From positions 1 to 40,997 of the forward strand of contig CAYXKD010000014.1 of assembly GCA_964464625.1 (NCBI GenBank): DNA of 40,997 nucleotides. Direction: 5' to 3'. The stretch's first letter is position 1; the number at the start of each line of letters is the position of its first letter. The position numbers were made by a program, and so were the translations under genes. The stretch comes from JAAZIN01 sp964464625 (lineage in GTDB: Bacteria; Bacillota; Dethiobacteria; DTU022). Below are positions 33,836 to 40,997 of the stretch, one piece after another. Below the pieces are notes generated by a model. The model saw only the letters and a list, made by a program, of their open reading frames with translations, searched no databases and had not been told where the DNA came from.

Positions 33836-33930
33836 CCCGCTTCAACTGGCCTCTGCTGGCGGCGCTTGTCCTCTGCCTGACTTTCTGGGCGGGGATCGTG
33901 CTGCTGGCGCGGTGGATATGCAGGTTATGA
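33832..33930 (+). CDS. very small single-span membrane protein
   Basis: 32 residues: MTRFNWPLLAALVLCLTFWA and on to GIVLLARWICRL, one membrane helix. Start overlaps the preceding stop (ATGA). Similar tiny membrane proteins are common in phage early regions; function unknown. Confidence 0.5.
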   Translation: MTRFNWPLLAALVLCLTFWAGIVLLARWICRL

Positions 33931-34136
33931 GTTTTCGGCGGGGGTGGCGGAAGAGAGACGCCAAGGCTTCGACAATAAAAAGCTGACTCGGTGAGGCGGG
34001 CCAAGAGTGTCAACCGGGCCGTGGGGCTTGAACCAAAGCCGGAAAAAAGAGGAGTACTAAATACAATGGCCTGCCGTGCCGGGGAGAGTGGCCCCGGCCC
34101 CCCGCCGGATTGAACAGAAAAAAGGAGGTTTTACAA
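33931..34136. other. 206-base gap in the early gene run
   Basis: Holds at most one weak frame, GTG 33991 to 34113 (40 codons, MRRAKSVNRAVGLEPKPEKR on), starting inside another stop and without a ribosome site. No promoter or terminator stands out. The GC-rich GGCCCCGGCCCCCC run at 34092 is noted only. Confidence 0.4.
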
Positions 34137-34472
34137 GTGGTTAGTGTCGACGATGTTGTAAAAAGACTGAAGGAGTTGCCGTCATTTATTCAGGCCGGAG
34201 AAAAGGCTCTTCTGGATGCGTTTCAGTCCCAGCAAAATGCGGAGGGGCTGCTGAAGGAAAAGGAAGCGAGCCTGACGCTGGACGGGACGATTGACGGTAA
34301 GAACGCTGAGATTCGGGCTGCTCAAATGGCCGGTCACACCGCAGTTGAGAGGGCTGCCGTGAAGCAAGCCGAAAAAAAGGTGGCCGAAGAGCGGGTATGG
34401 TTGAATTCGCTGCTGAATGAATTCAGGGCCCTGCGTGCCATTGCTCAGCTTCTTTCCCGGGAGGTGGCGTAA
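34137..34472 (+). CDS. coiled-coil early protein, hypothetical
   Basis: 111 residues from GTG at 34137, eight bases after AAGGAGG; the frame continues 27 bases upstream without a better site. Almost wholly helical with heptad-like spacing (AEGLLKEKEASLTLDGTI, then AEKKVAEERVWLNSLLNEFRAL). Stop and next start share a base (taATGg), so it is coupled to the candidate annealing protein. Position ahead of a recombination module recalls the short helical partners often encoded before phage annealing proteins. Confidence 0.7.
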   Translation: MVSVDDVVKRLKELPSFIQAGEKALLDAFQSQQNAEGLLKEKEASLTLDGTIDGKNAEIRAAQMAGHTAVERAAVKQAEKKVAEERVWLNSLLNEFRALRAIAQLLSREVA

Positions 34473-35554
34473 TGGCTAAGCAGCTGATCGAGCTGAAGGA
34501 CTACGAAGGCAAGTGCAACGTTCTGATTCCCACTGTGACCATGCAACAGATTAGCCCTTACCACCGGATCCGGGTGGAGCAAGTGAAGATCGATTCCGAC
34601 CCCGACTCTGGAGACGTTTTTAAAGTCGGCAGCAAGAAGGTCGGAAATGACTGGCAGGATGTTCTGTCACTGTCCAAGACTGCCATCCTCAAACTGGCCA
34701 CCGCTGCCGGCATCGTCTGGAACTGGCAAGAAACCAAGGTGCTGTCGGTTTCCAAGGACTATGTGCTCTATCAAGCCGTGGGCGCCATGCGCAAGCCCTC
34801 GGGGGAATGGATTCCCTTGAAAGCTACTAAGGAGATCGATCTTGATGTTATAGAGGCTGAAACCTACGAATCCAACCTGGAGACAGCCAACAGACTACCT
34901 ACCAATAAACTGGATCATTTGACGCCGGAGCAGTGGGCGGATGCAAAGACAAAAAAGAACATGCTCCAGTGGCGCAAGAACAAGCTGATGCGAGCAGAGA
35001 CCGGGGCCATGCTTCGGGTGGTTCGGGCCCTGCTCTCCGTGAAGCACCAGTATTCTGCAGCAGAGCTAAAGAAGCCCTTCGCCGTGCCTACCGTGGACTT
35101 CGCGCCGGACTACAGCGATCCGGAGGTGCGCAAAGCCATGGCCGAAGCCGGCGTTAGGGCTACCGCAGATCTTTTCGGCCAGTCCACCATGCAGCAGATC
35201 CAGGCACCGCAACAGCAGATCGGGCCGCCCATCGATGTGGATGCCTACACGCCGGACAGCCCTGGTGATGTGGTTGCGGATGACGACGCTGGCGAAGGTG
35301 AGCTGCCCGGGCCTGCCGATAAGGCGGAGCCTGCTGAAGACGAACTGCCACCCTGGGAAGACGAGGGTGCCGGCCAGCAAGAGATGTTTGATGGCATCGT
35401 CTGCCAGGGTTGCGACCAGCTCATAGAAGCGTCCAACAACTGGTCTCCTGAACGGATCGCGGAATACAGTCGGGGGATCTACGGCAAAGCGCTGTGTGTC
35501 AACTGCCAGAAGGGGGCGGCGAAAGCCAAACCGAAGGCAGGTGCTAAGAAATGA
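34472..35554 (+). CDS. candidate single-strand annealing/recombination protein with C-terminal zinc site
   Basis: 360 residues. Core (about 1-225) is alpha/beta with LSLSKTAILKLATAAGIVWNW, LYQAVGAMRKPSGEWIPLKATKEIDL and a conserved-looking ETGAMLRVVRALLSVKHQYSAAELKKPFAVPTVDF. The last resembles the closing helix and KPF-V-P strand of phage annealing-protein-like families. A Gln/Pro/Asp/Glu-rich linker (225-305) then leads to C-terminal CQGC and CVNC pairs. Annealing function is inferred mainly from position: coupled (ATGA) to SbcD- and SbcC-like genes, as annealing proteins are to exonucleases. It is not a recognisable RecT, Erf or Rad52 by motif. Confidence 0.55.
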   Translation: MAKQLIELKDYEGKCNVLIPTVTMQQISPYHRIRVEQVKIDSDPDSGDVFKVGSKKVGNDWQDVLSLSKTAILKLATAAGIVWNWQETKVLSVSKDYVLYQAVGAMRKPSGEWIPLKATKEIDLDVIEAETYESNLETANRLPTNKLDHLTPEQWADAKTKKNMLQWRKNKLMRAETGAMLRVVRALLSVKHQYSAAELKKPFAVPTVDFAPDYSDPEVRKAMAEAGVRATADLFGQSTMQQIQAPQQQIGPPIDVDAYTPDSPGDVVADDDAGEGELPGPADKAEPAEDELPPWEDEGAGQQEMFDGIVCQGCDQLIEASNNWSPERIAEYSRGIYGKALCVNCQKGAAKAKPKAGAKK

Positions 35555-36774
35555 AAATAGCGCATACGGGGGATCTGCACTGGGGCCTGGGTTATCCGGG
35601 CCCCTCCCCGGATTCCCGGTTCAGAGACATATCAAGAGTGGCCGACTGGATGGCCGATCGGATCATCGATGAGGAATGCGATCTGGTCCTGGTGGCCGGG
35701 GACCTCTTCAAAGACGCCCGGGTCTTTCTCGACCGGGCCAGCGTAGAGATTGCCGCTGCAGCTACCTGGCTGCGTCGGTTCTCGGAAGCCGGGATCCCGG
35801 TGGTGGTGATCAGCGGAACGCCCAGCCATGATGCTGTGGCTGCCTACGAGCTGATCAAGGAGATGCGGATCCCGGACGTGGAGATCTTTACTTCCCCGGG
35901 AGTTTTTGAGTTTGGCTGTTCAATCGCCTGCCTGCCAGGCTTTAACCGCAGCACCATGGCCAGCAAAGAGGAGTTCTCCAAGTTGACGGCGCATGAACTG
36001 CACCAGTTGATGACGGAGCGGGTCACCCAGGCGGTGCGGGGCCTTGAGGCTGAATGTGTGAACGACACGAAAATTCTACTTTCCCATATCACTTGCGTTG
36101 GCGCCGACAAGGGCTTTGAGGATCTTCTACAGCAGCAGGAGCCTGTTCTGACCAGAGAGGCTATCGAGGGCAGCGGGTTTGACCTGATCTGCCTTGGCCA
36201 TATCCATAAGCCTCAGCAGGTGGAGGGTCTGAGGGTCCCAACTTTCTACTGCGGGTCCCCCGAAAGGATTTCATTTAATGAGGAGGGGCACAGGCCTGGA
36301 TTTTGGATCTACGAACATACCAGACTGATTGTCGAGTCCACTTTCATCGAAACCCCTGCTCGGAAGCACTATACCCTGGATTTCCCATGGTCTGACGAAG
36401 ACCCTGATGCCGTGGTGGAGGTCCTATCTGACTTGCAGGATTGCCTGACCGGCGGGGAGGTGGGCCGGACATCCCGTTTGGTGCAAGACGCCATTGTCCG
36501 CGTTCGCTACGAGTGCACTGATGCCCAGGCCAAGTTGATCAACCAGGCTCAAATCACCCGGGATCTTTACGACCTGGGTGCTTTTTATGTCCAGGGGATT
36601 GAGGCCAAAGTGAGACGCACCACCAGGACCCGGGCCGCGGAAGCGGATGCCAGGATGACGCATCTGGAGGCCCTGTCTATGTGGGGCCGGGTGAGCGATG
36701 TGGGCGCCGATGAGCTGGCTGAGTTGACCACCCGGGCGGAAGCCTTGGGGCAGGAGGTGGGGATCGGTGGTTAA
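35551..36774 (+). CDS. SbcD/Mre11-like nuclease
   Basis: 407 residues. Calcineurin-like phosphoesterase motifs in order: GDLHWG (Asp8, His10), AGDLFKD (Asp51), SGTPSHDA (Ser92-His93-Asp94), LLSHITC (His179), GHIHKPQ (His217, His219). Family SbcD has GNHD at the third motif, with Asn as metal ligand; here it reads GTPSHD, two residues longer and without that Asn. C-terminal capping region about 270-407. Expected to process DNA ends with the SbcC-like ATPase. ATGA coupling with the upstream gene. Confidence 0.88.
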   Translation: MKIAHTGDLHWGLGYPGPSPDSRFRDISRVADWMADRIIDEECDLVLVAGDLFKDARVFLDRASVEIAAAATWLRRFSEAGIPVVVISGTPSHDAVAAYELIKEMRIPDVEIFTSPGVFEFGCSIACLPGFNRSTMASKEEFSKLTAHELHQLMTERVTQAVRGLEAECVNDTKILLSHITCVGADKGFEDLLQQQEPVLTREAIEGSGFDLICLGHIHKPQQVEGLRVPTFYCGSPERISFNEEGHRPGFWIYEHTRLIVESTFIETPARKHYTLDFPWSDEDPDAVVEVLSDLQDCLTGGEVGRTSRLVQDAIVRVRYECTDAQAKLINQAQITRDLYDLGAFYVQGIEAKVRRTTRTRAAEADARMTHLEALSMWGRVSDVGADELAELTTRAEALGQEVGIGG

Positions 36775-36979
36775 GCGGATTCATTTTGACGGTCCCTGTC
36801 CCTTTTTAACCTGCTTGAAAACCGAACCGCATTCGCACCCGGTTTGCCCTGTATGCGGTGGGGTCCGTTACGGAAATATGTTTTGCGAAGAATGCCAGAA
36901 AAATAGGCCGGAAATTGATCGCGAGATCATGGAGGAATGGAAACGACTAAAGGAGGTGACCCCTGATGCAACCGACTAA
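36767..36979 (+). CDS. small zinc-ribbon protein between the SbcD- and SbcC-like genes
   Basis: 70 residues, GTG start nine bases after AGGAGG and overlapping the SbcD stop. Cys residues CPFLTC and CPVCGGVRYGNMFCEEC give a C-x2-C-x10-C-x2-C ribbon, followed by a charged helix (NRPEIDREIMEEWKRLKEV). Overlaps the SbcC-like start by 14 bases. Its lodging between two subunits of one complex suggests an accessory factor; not recognised. Confidence 0.65.
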   Translation: MVKRIHFDGPCPFLTCLKTEPHSHPVCPVCGGVRYGNMFCEECQKNRPEIDREIMEEWKRLKEVTPDATD

Positions 36980-39113
36980 AATAGCCTTGCAGAATTTCTT
37001 ATCTTACGGTGATGTTGATCTGGAGCTGGCAGACCTTTCGTTGGCCGCAGTCCTAGGGGCAAACGGGGCCGGCAAGAGCTCTATTGCCACCGATGCTATT
37101 ACATGGCCGCTTTACGGAGAGGGCCGCTACAAAGACATCGACCGTTACATCCGCCAGGGCCAGGAGAACGCCGTAGCCGAGCTACAGTTCATGCTGGCCG
37201 GCGAAACCTACCGGGTGATCCGGACCCGTTCAAACAAAGGCAGAGGGAAGAGCACCCTGGAGCTGGCACGGCAGAACGGTGCTGACTGGATCCCTATTAG
37301 TGGGACCACGATTCGGGAAACCCAGGATAAAATCCGGGATCTGCTCCGGGTGGATTATGAGACTTTCGTGAGCAGCTGCGTTCTGCTTCAAGGAGGGGCC
37401 GATCGCTTTACTACAGCCACCCCGGGTGAGCGCATGGCCATCTTTTCGCAGATCATCGGTCTGGATATCTACGACCGCCTTCTGGAAGCCGCCAGGGCCA
37501 GGGCCCGGGGCTTTCGGGACCAGGCTGCAGTAAAACGGGCTACCATCGACAACCTTGATGCGGAGTTGGCGGTCCGAGTGGATCTGCAAACCCAGGAGAG
37601 TGCCCTGCGGGGGCAAAAAGATGCTCTTGTGAAACAGGTTGCCGATTTGGAAACTGAACTGGTAAATAAGGAAAAACAAGTAAGCGATCTCCGGGTAAAG
37701 GCCGCCCGGGGGGACGATCTAAAAGTGCGCAACCAACAGATTCAGGCGGAGATCTTCGACATCAACTATAAATTGAACACTTTAGGTGAAAAAGGAAAAC
37801 GCTTGCAGCAGATCATCGATCGCGGGGATGAGATCAGGGAAAAAGCCGCGGAATTGAATACCGTGAAGGAACGGCTGGCAAAGCATGAGGATAAGGCCGC
37901 CCGATATATACAATTGTCCGGTGATGTCCAAAAACTGAATGAATCTGTTTATCGATTTGATAAAAATCGCGAGGGCGAGATAGCCAGAATAGAGGCAGCA
38001 ATCAAAAGTAAACGACAGCAGTCTGAGTTACTAGATCAGGTGCCCTGCTCCGGAGATATACAAGCCGGGTGCGAACTGCTTAAGTCTGCCCGGGAAGCTG
38101 CAGCCGAATTACCTGACCTTGAGTCACGGTTGAGGGAACTGAATACCCGTGAAAACCCCAATGTTGCAGACTGGAAAAAGGCAGTCAAGGCCCGAGACGC
38201 GATAGGCTACGATGAGGCTGTTCACAAGGAACTGCGAGAAAAAATACCAGCTCTCGAAAAGTGGGCCCGGGTTCTGCCGGAGCTTGAACATGCGGAAAAA
38301 GATATGGAAAACATGTTGCAGCAGGTCGGGGAACACAAAGCCCGACGGGAGAAGCTTTTTGAGGAAGCCGGAACTATTACCGCACAACTGGCCGAGATTG
38401 AGACCCTGACCGAGGAGCTGCGGAAGTGTGAAAGCAGCCTTTTCGGGGCCAGGCAACAGCTCAGGGATGCCCAGGGCCGGGAACAAGACATCGGTATCCA
38501 ACTCGGGACTGTCGAGGCACAGCTGAAGGATCTGGAAGCCAAGGCCCAGCAGAAGAAGAAACTTGAGGCCGAAGTCGCGGCCATGGCCAAGGAGGAACAC
38601 CTGTACACCAAGCTTGCCCGGGCCTACAAGGAGATCCCGGTGCTGATCATGGAGAACGCCCTGCCTGATGTGGAGGACCTGGGCAATGAGCTCCTGGGGC
38701 GCCTTACCGGCGGCCGGATCTCGGTCAGATTCGAGACGCAAAAGGAAGCCAAGACCACCGGGGCGGTGAGCGATACTCTTGACATCATCGTGGGTGACGA
38801 ACTGGGGGAGCGGCCTTATGAGGGCTGGAGCGGCGCCGAGAAGTTCGATGTGGATTTGTCTATCCGTCTGGCCATCAGTAAGTTCCTGGCCAAACGCGCC
38901 GGTGCGAAGATTGAGACACTGATCATTGACGAGGGAGCTTCGTGCCTGGATGCCCAGGGCAGGGAGCACTTCATCGCGGCGATCAACGAGATCGCCAAGG
39001 AGTTCAAGCTGGTCCTCTGCATTACCCACATCGATGAGCTCAAGGAGCATTTCCCGCAGCAGCTCATTGTGTTTAAAACTCCGGAAGGATCCCAGGTGGA
39101 GGTGGAGACGTGA
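36966..39113 (+). CDS. SbcC/Rad50-like ATPase with atypical hook
   Basis: 715 residues, shorter than cellular SbcC (about 1,000). Walker A GANGAGKSS (31-39), Q-loop region SSCVLLQGGADRF, two long coiled coils (about 180-355 and 375-560), and a C-terminal lobe with signature WSGAEKF (621-627) and Walker B TLIIDEGASCLD (Asp655-Glu656). Between the coils, Cys361 and Cys369 (PCSGDIQAGC) are seven residues apart, where Rad50/SbcC has CxxC. The size is like phage gp46/D13-type proteins. ATG behind AAAGGAGGTG. Works with the SbcD-like nuclease on DNA ends. Confidence 0.9.
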   Translation: MQPTKIALQNFLSYGDVDLELADLSLAAVLGANGAGKSSIATDAITWPLYGEGRYKDIDRYIRQGQENAVAELQFMLAGETYRVIRTRSNKGRGKSTLELARQNGADWIPISGTTIRETQDKIRDLLRVDYETFVSSCVLLQGGADRFTTATPGERMAIFSQIIGLDIYDRLLEAARARARGFRDQAAVKRATIDNLDAELAVRVDLQTQESALRGQKDALVKQVADLETELVNKEKQVSDLRVKAARGDDLKVRNQQIQAEIFDINYKLNTLGEKGKRLQQIIDRGDEIREKAAELNTVKERLAKHEDKAARYIQLSGDVQKLNESVYRFDKNREGEIARIEAAIKSKRQQSELLDQVPCSGDIQAGCELLKSAREAAAELPDLESRLRELNTRENPNVADWKKAVKARDAIGYDEAVHKELREKIPALEKWARVLPELEHAEKDMENMLQQVGEHKARREKLFEEAGTITAQLAEIETLTEELRKCESSLFGARQQLRDAQGREQDIGIQLGTVEAQLKDLEAKAQQKKKLEAEVAAMAKEEHLYTKLARAYKEIPVLIMENALPDVEDLGNELLGRLTGGRISVRFETQKEAKTTGAVSDTLDIIVGDELGERPYEGWSGAEKFDVDLSIRLAISKFLAKRAGAKIETLIIDEGASCLDAQGREHFIAAINEIAKEFKLVLCITHIDELKEHFPQQLIVFKTPEGSQVEVET

Positions 39114-39295
39114 GTAACAAATGTTTTGCCTGCACCGAAACTAGGGACAAGATTCAACGCTTGCGATATTTGGTTTGGCAGCACGACATTCCATCGCCCA
39201 CAACGCCAGAGTACAGAGAGCATCACGAGAGCATCACGGAAATATTGCAGTTTATTGATTGTGAGCTGCTCGGGGAAGCGAGGGGCGAACAATGA
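39110..39295 (+). CDS. small hypothetical protein
   Basis: 61 residues, GTG start overlapping the SbcC-like stop (GTGA). One CFAC pair near the N-terminus, then helices (TRDKIQRLRYLVWQHD). Ends by ATGA overlap with the next gene. Not recognised. Confidence 0.6.
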   Translation: MSNKCFACTETRDKIQRLRYLVWQHDIPSPTTPEYREHHESITEILQFIDCELLGEARGEQ

Positions 39296-39564
39296 CCACT
39301 CGGGCCCGCAAGACCAAAATTGACGCACTATTCACAAATGGCCAACCCTACGTCGCCCTGGAAGCGGGCCCGCTTTTCAATTTCTGCTGGGAGCCGGCCG
39401 ATGTGCGTAAGTTTATCCGAATGTGGGACGCTGGAGTCCCGATCTACACCATAGCGCAGCTGCTGGACCGGGACCCGGACGAGGTGGCGGTGCTGATCAT
39501 TGACCTGGTGCGCCGGGGGATCATCGGTGAGCGCCGGGGGAAAAGGGAGGAAGGGGCGGCATGA
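39292..39564 (+). CDS. HTH-like small protein, hypothetical
   Basis: 90 residues. The second half, VRKFIRMWDAGVPIYTIAQLLDRDPDEVAVLIIDLVRRGII, reads as a sigma-70-region-4 or MarR-like helix-turn-helix. ATGA overlaps at both ends. Probably a DNA-binding accessory protein of the early operon. Confidence 0.65.
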   Translation: MTTRARKTKIDALFTNGQPYVALEAGPLFNFCWEPADVRKFIRMWDAGVPIYTIAQLLDRDPDEVAVLIIDLVRRGIIGERRGKREEGAA

Positions 39565-39782
39565 GCACTCGGTATCACCTTGAGGTTGTTGAGCGCACGC
39601 TTAAAAGGCGTCAATCTTATGCTCGTCTTGCCGCTCCGGTTTTGCATACCTGGCGCTGGAAGCAGGTTGTGGTTTGTGGGGAGCTCGAACCGCTTAAACG
39701 CATTGCAAGAAAGAATTGTCGGATCATTGATAGCGAAACGGGCGAAGAGGTTTTTAGGACTGATTGCCCGGCAATTTGGTAG
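39561..39782 (+). CDS. small hypothetical protein
   Basis: 73 residues, basic beta-alpha-beta type (TWRWKQVVVCGELEPLKRIARKN; VVVC, then CRIIDSETGEEVF). ATGA-coupled to the gene before it. Not recognised. Confidence 0.6.
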   Translation: MSTRYHLEVVERTLKRRQSYARLAAPVLHTWRWKQVVVCGELEPLKRIARKNCRIIDSETGEEVFRTDCPAIW

Positions 39783-39801
39783 ATAGGGAGGCAGGTGTGG
39801 C

Positions 39802-39918
39802 ATGAACCTTTACGAGGTTTTCGGCTCTATCGCTATCCTGGTTTTTATTTCGGCAGTCTATGCAATTGCAACGCGCTTCCTGGCTGAGCTGCGGGAGAGG
39901 GAGCGCCTGGGGAAGTAG
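39802..39918 (+). CDS. very small single-span membrane protein
   Basis: 38 residues: MNLYEVFGSIAILVFISAVY and AIATRFLAELRERERLGK, one membrane helix then a charged tail. GGGAGGCAGG lies upstream of the ATG. Function unknown. Confidence 0.5.
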   Translation: MNLYEVFGSIAILVFISAVYAIATRFLAELRERERLGK

Positions 39919-39979
39919 CTATGTTTTTTTGACTATGGGGGGGGAAGAAATTTCCCCGTTTACCAAAGGAGGTTGCGAA

Positions 39980-40997
39980 TTGGAAAATACGTGGAAGGTA
40001 TGCGGAAATGTTTTTGACGGGCCTATCTATCACGTTTATCGGACCGTCAATCCGGATGAACCCGACGAGGTTGGCAACAGGGTGAATTTTAGCCACCACT
40101 ACACCAAAGAAGAGGCGGAAAGGGAAGCCAAGAGGCTTAATCGGGGACTGGTCGATGCGCAAAGGGCTCTCCTGTTGCCCATCGATAGCATCACCCCAAA
40201 TCCGCTGAACCCGCGGAAATGCTTCGACGAAGAGAAGCTGCAAGAACTAGCTCAAAGCATCAAAGAGGTGGGGCTGCTGCAGCCGCTTGTCGTCGAAAGC
40301 ACCGGTCCGGGGAGCTACTTGCTCCTTGCTGGGGAGCGACGCCTGAAAGCCTGTAATTTGATCGGACTTGATCACGTGCCGGTAATCGTTCGCGATCGCG
40401 ACGCAGACCTTGAATCGGGGAATCAAGTGGCGCTAATGCTCATCGAAAACTTGCAGCGTGAGGACCTTGACCCCATCGAAGAAGCCCGGGCCTTTGCTGC
40501 TCTCACGAAAGAGCACGGCTGGAAGCAGACGGACCTGGCCGTGAAGATCGGCGTCAGCCAGAGCCATATCGCCAACCGAATCCGGCTGCTGAACTTGCCG
40601 GAAACGGCGCAGGAGGCAATCTCTGCCGGCGAACTTACCGCCAGCGCCGGCAAGGAACTGGCTACCTTGGCCAAGGTGCCGGCAGCGCATAGGGCGATTG
40701 CGGATGCTATTGCGGAAGAGGGAGGCGTGCAGAACGTCGTCTGGCAGGCCAAGAATGCATCTTACGAGGCCACTCAGCCGCTATTCAAAGACGGTTACCC
40801 CAAACCGGATTTTGACACAAGGGGCTGCCAGGGCTGTGAGCATCGGGTTATGCTACCCGAGCGCTTCGGTAGCAAACTGCAGCCCCGCTGCATGGATGTA
40901 AAGTGCTGGGAAGAGAAGCAGCAGGCGGCTGAAGAGGAGATCGCTGAGAGGGCCCGGCAGCAGGCGCTGGACTTGGGGCAGGAGATCGTTGACCTGG
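39980..40997 (+). CDS. ParB/Spo0J-family protein (3' end outside window)
   Basis: 339 codons visible; TTG start ten bases after AAAGGAGG. An N-terminal extension of about 65 residues (YHVYRTVNPDEPDEVGNRV) precedes the ParB core: LPIDSITPNPLNPRKCFDEEKLQEL, CTP-binding GERRLKA (118-124) and ENLQREDLDPIEEARAF (156-172), then HTH WKQTDLAVKIGVSQSHIANRIRLLNLP. Beyond this is a cysteine set, Cys283-x2-Cys286-x17-Cys304-x4-Cys309, likely zinc. Partition, regulation or ParB-like nuclease roles are all possible for element-borne members. No parA is in view. Confidence 0.9.
   Translation, partial: MENTWKVCGNVFDGPIYHVYRTVNPDEPDEVGNRVNFSHHYTKEEAEREAKRLNRGLVDAQRALLLPIDSITPNPLNPRKCFDEEKLQELAQSIKEVGLLQPLVVESTGPGSYLLLAGERRLKACNLIGLDHVPVIVRDRDADLESGNQVALMLIENLQREDLDPIEEARAFAALTKEHGWKQTDLAVKIGVSQSHIANRIRLLNLPETAQEAISAGELTASAGKELATLAKVPAAHRAIADAIAEEGGVQNVVWQAKNASYEATQPLFKDGYPKPDFDTRGCQGCEHRVMLPERFGSKLQPRCMDVKCWEEKQQAAEEEIAERARQQALDLGQEIVDL

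Larger units (their letters stand above)
27355..40997. mobile_element. integrative element (prophage or ICE), left end; right end outside window
   Basis: Bounded on the left by the tRNA-Lys 3' fragment. Contains integrase, ImmA-type protease, repressor, divergent operator region, Cro-like and AlpA-like regulators, and a rightward run of overlapping small genes with an SbcC/SbcD pair and a ParB-family gene. No capsid, terminase, relaxase or type IV secretion gene is visible in these 13.6 kb, so the type cannot be decided. The host genes to its left are ordinary metabolism. Confidence 0.9.

Noticed and set aside
38124..39050. 308-codon minus-strand frame
   Set aside because: Leucine-rich mirror of the SbcC-like coiled coil and ATPase lobe.
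1..40997. CRISPR arrays, rRNA genes and insertion-sequence transposases
   Set aside because: No regularly spaced repeats, no rRNA-like stretches and no transposase motifs were seen on either strand.

Overview
The window looks like chromosome of a Bacillota (Firmicutes), most likely a Clostridia-type anaerobe with a fatty-acid or organic-acid lifestyle. Three things support this: strong Gram-positive ribosome binding sites with many GTG/TTG starts; an exact Bacillus-type LexA box in front of a YolD/UvrX-type polymerase pair; and two AMP-forming acyl-CoA ligases plus an acyl-CoA dehydrogenase with GTP-type PEP carboxykinase. No species can be named from the sequence.

Positions 1-27,350 are core-like chromosome. 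Left to right: a truncated 4Fe-4S QueG-like protein and an NCS2 permease (both minus); a five-gene branched-chain-amino-acid-type (HAAT) ABC transporter headed by a co-transcribed acyl-CoA ligase (2425-8962), which suggests uptake and CoA activation of a carboxylic acid; a small lipoprotein; a CBS-CBS-ACT protein; an OmpR-type two-component system and a membrane GT2 glycosyltransferase (minus); a decayed ornithine carbamoyltransferase remnant beside a cyclic-2,3-diphosphoglycerate-synthetase-like GTPase; threonine aldolase; an unknown protein; the SOS-regulated yolD-polY pair (minus); aspartate carbamoyltransferase; prepilin peptidase; PEP carboxykinase; a tiny glycine-rich membrane protein; acyl-CoA dehydrogenase; and a second acyl-CoA ligase.

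From 27,355 to the right edge lies one end of an integrative element (prophage or ICE). Its left boundary is a 46-bp 3' half of a tRNA-Lys gene (minus strand, CCA encoded). Next comes a tyrosine integrase with a helix-turn-helix inserted inside its catalytic domain. A leftward maintenance module follows: integrase, DUF4352-like membrane protein, ImmA/IrrE metalloprotease, zinc-finger/TPR-like protein and XRE repressor. A divergent control region with a consensus promoter and three operator-like sites separates this from a rightward early module: Cro-like regulator, AlpA-type HTH, another XRE protein, many small (often zinc-ribbon) proteins in ATGA-overlapping chains, a candidate annealing protein, SbcD-like nuclease, SbcC-like ATPase and a ParB-family protein cut by the window end. 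No structural, packaging or conjugation genes are visible, so phage versus ICE stays open.

The most notable points are the integrase with an embedded HTH, the atypical SbcC/SbcD/annealing/ParB recombination module, the repressor whose best-placed start codon is ACG, the LivM-type permease with a C-terminal zinc ribbon, and the OTC remnant next to a bacterial cDPGS-like GTPase.
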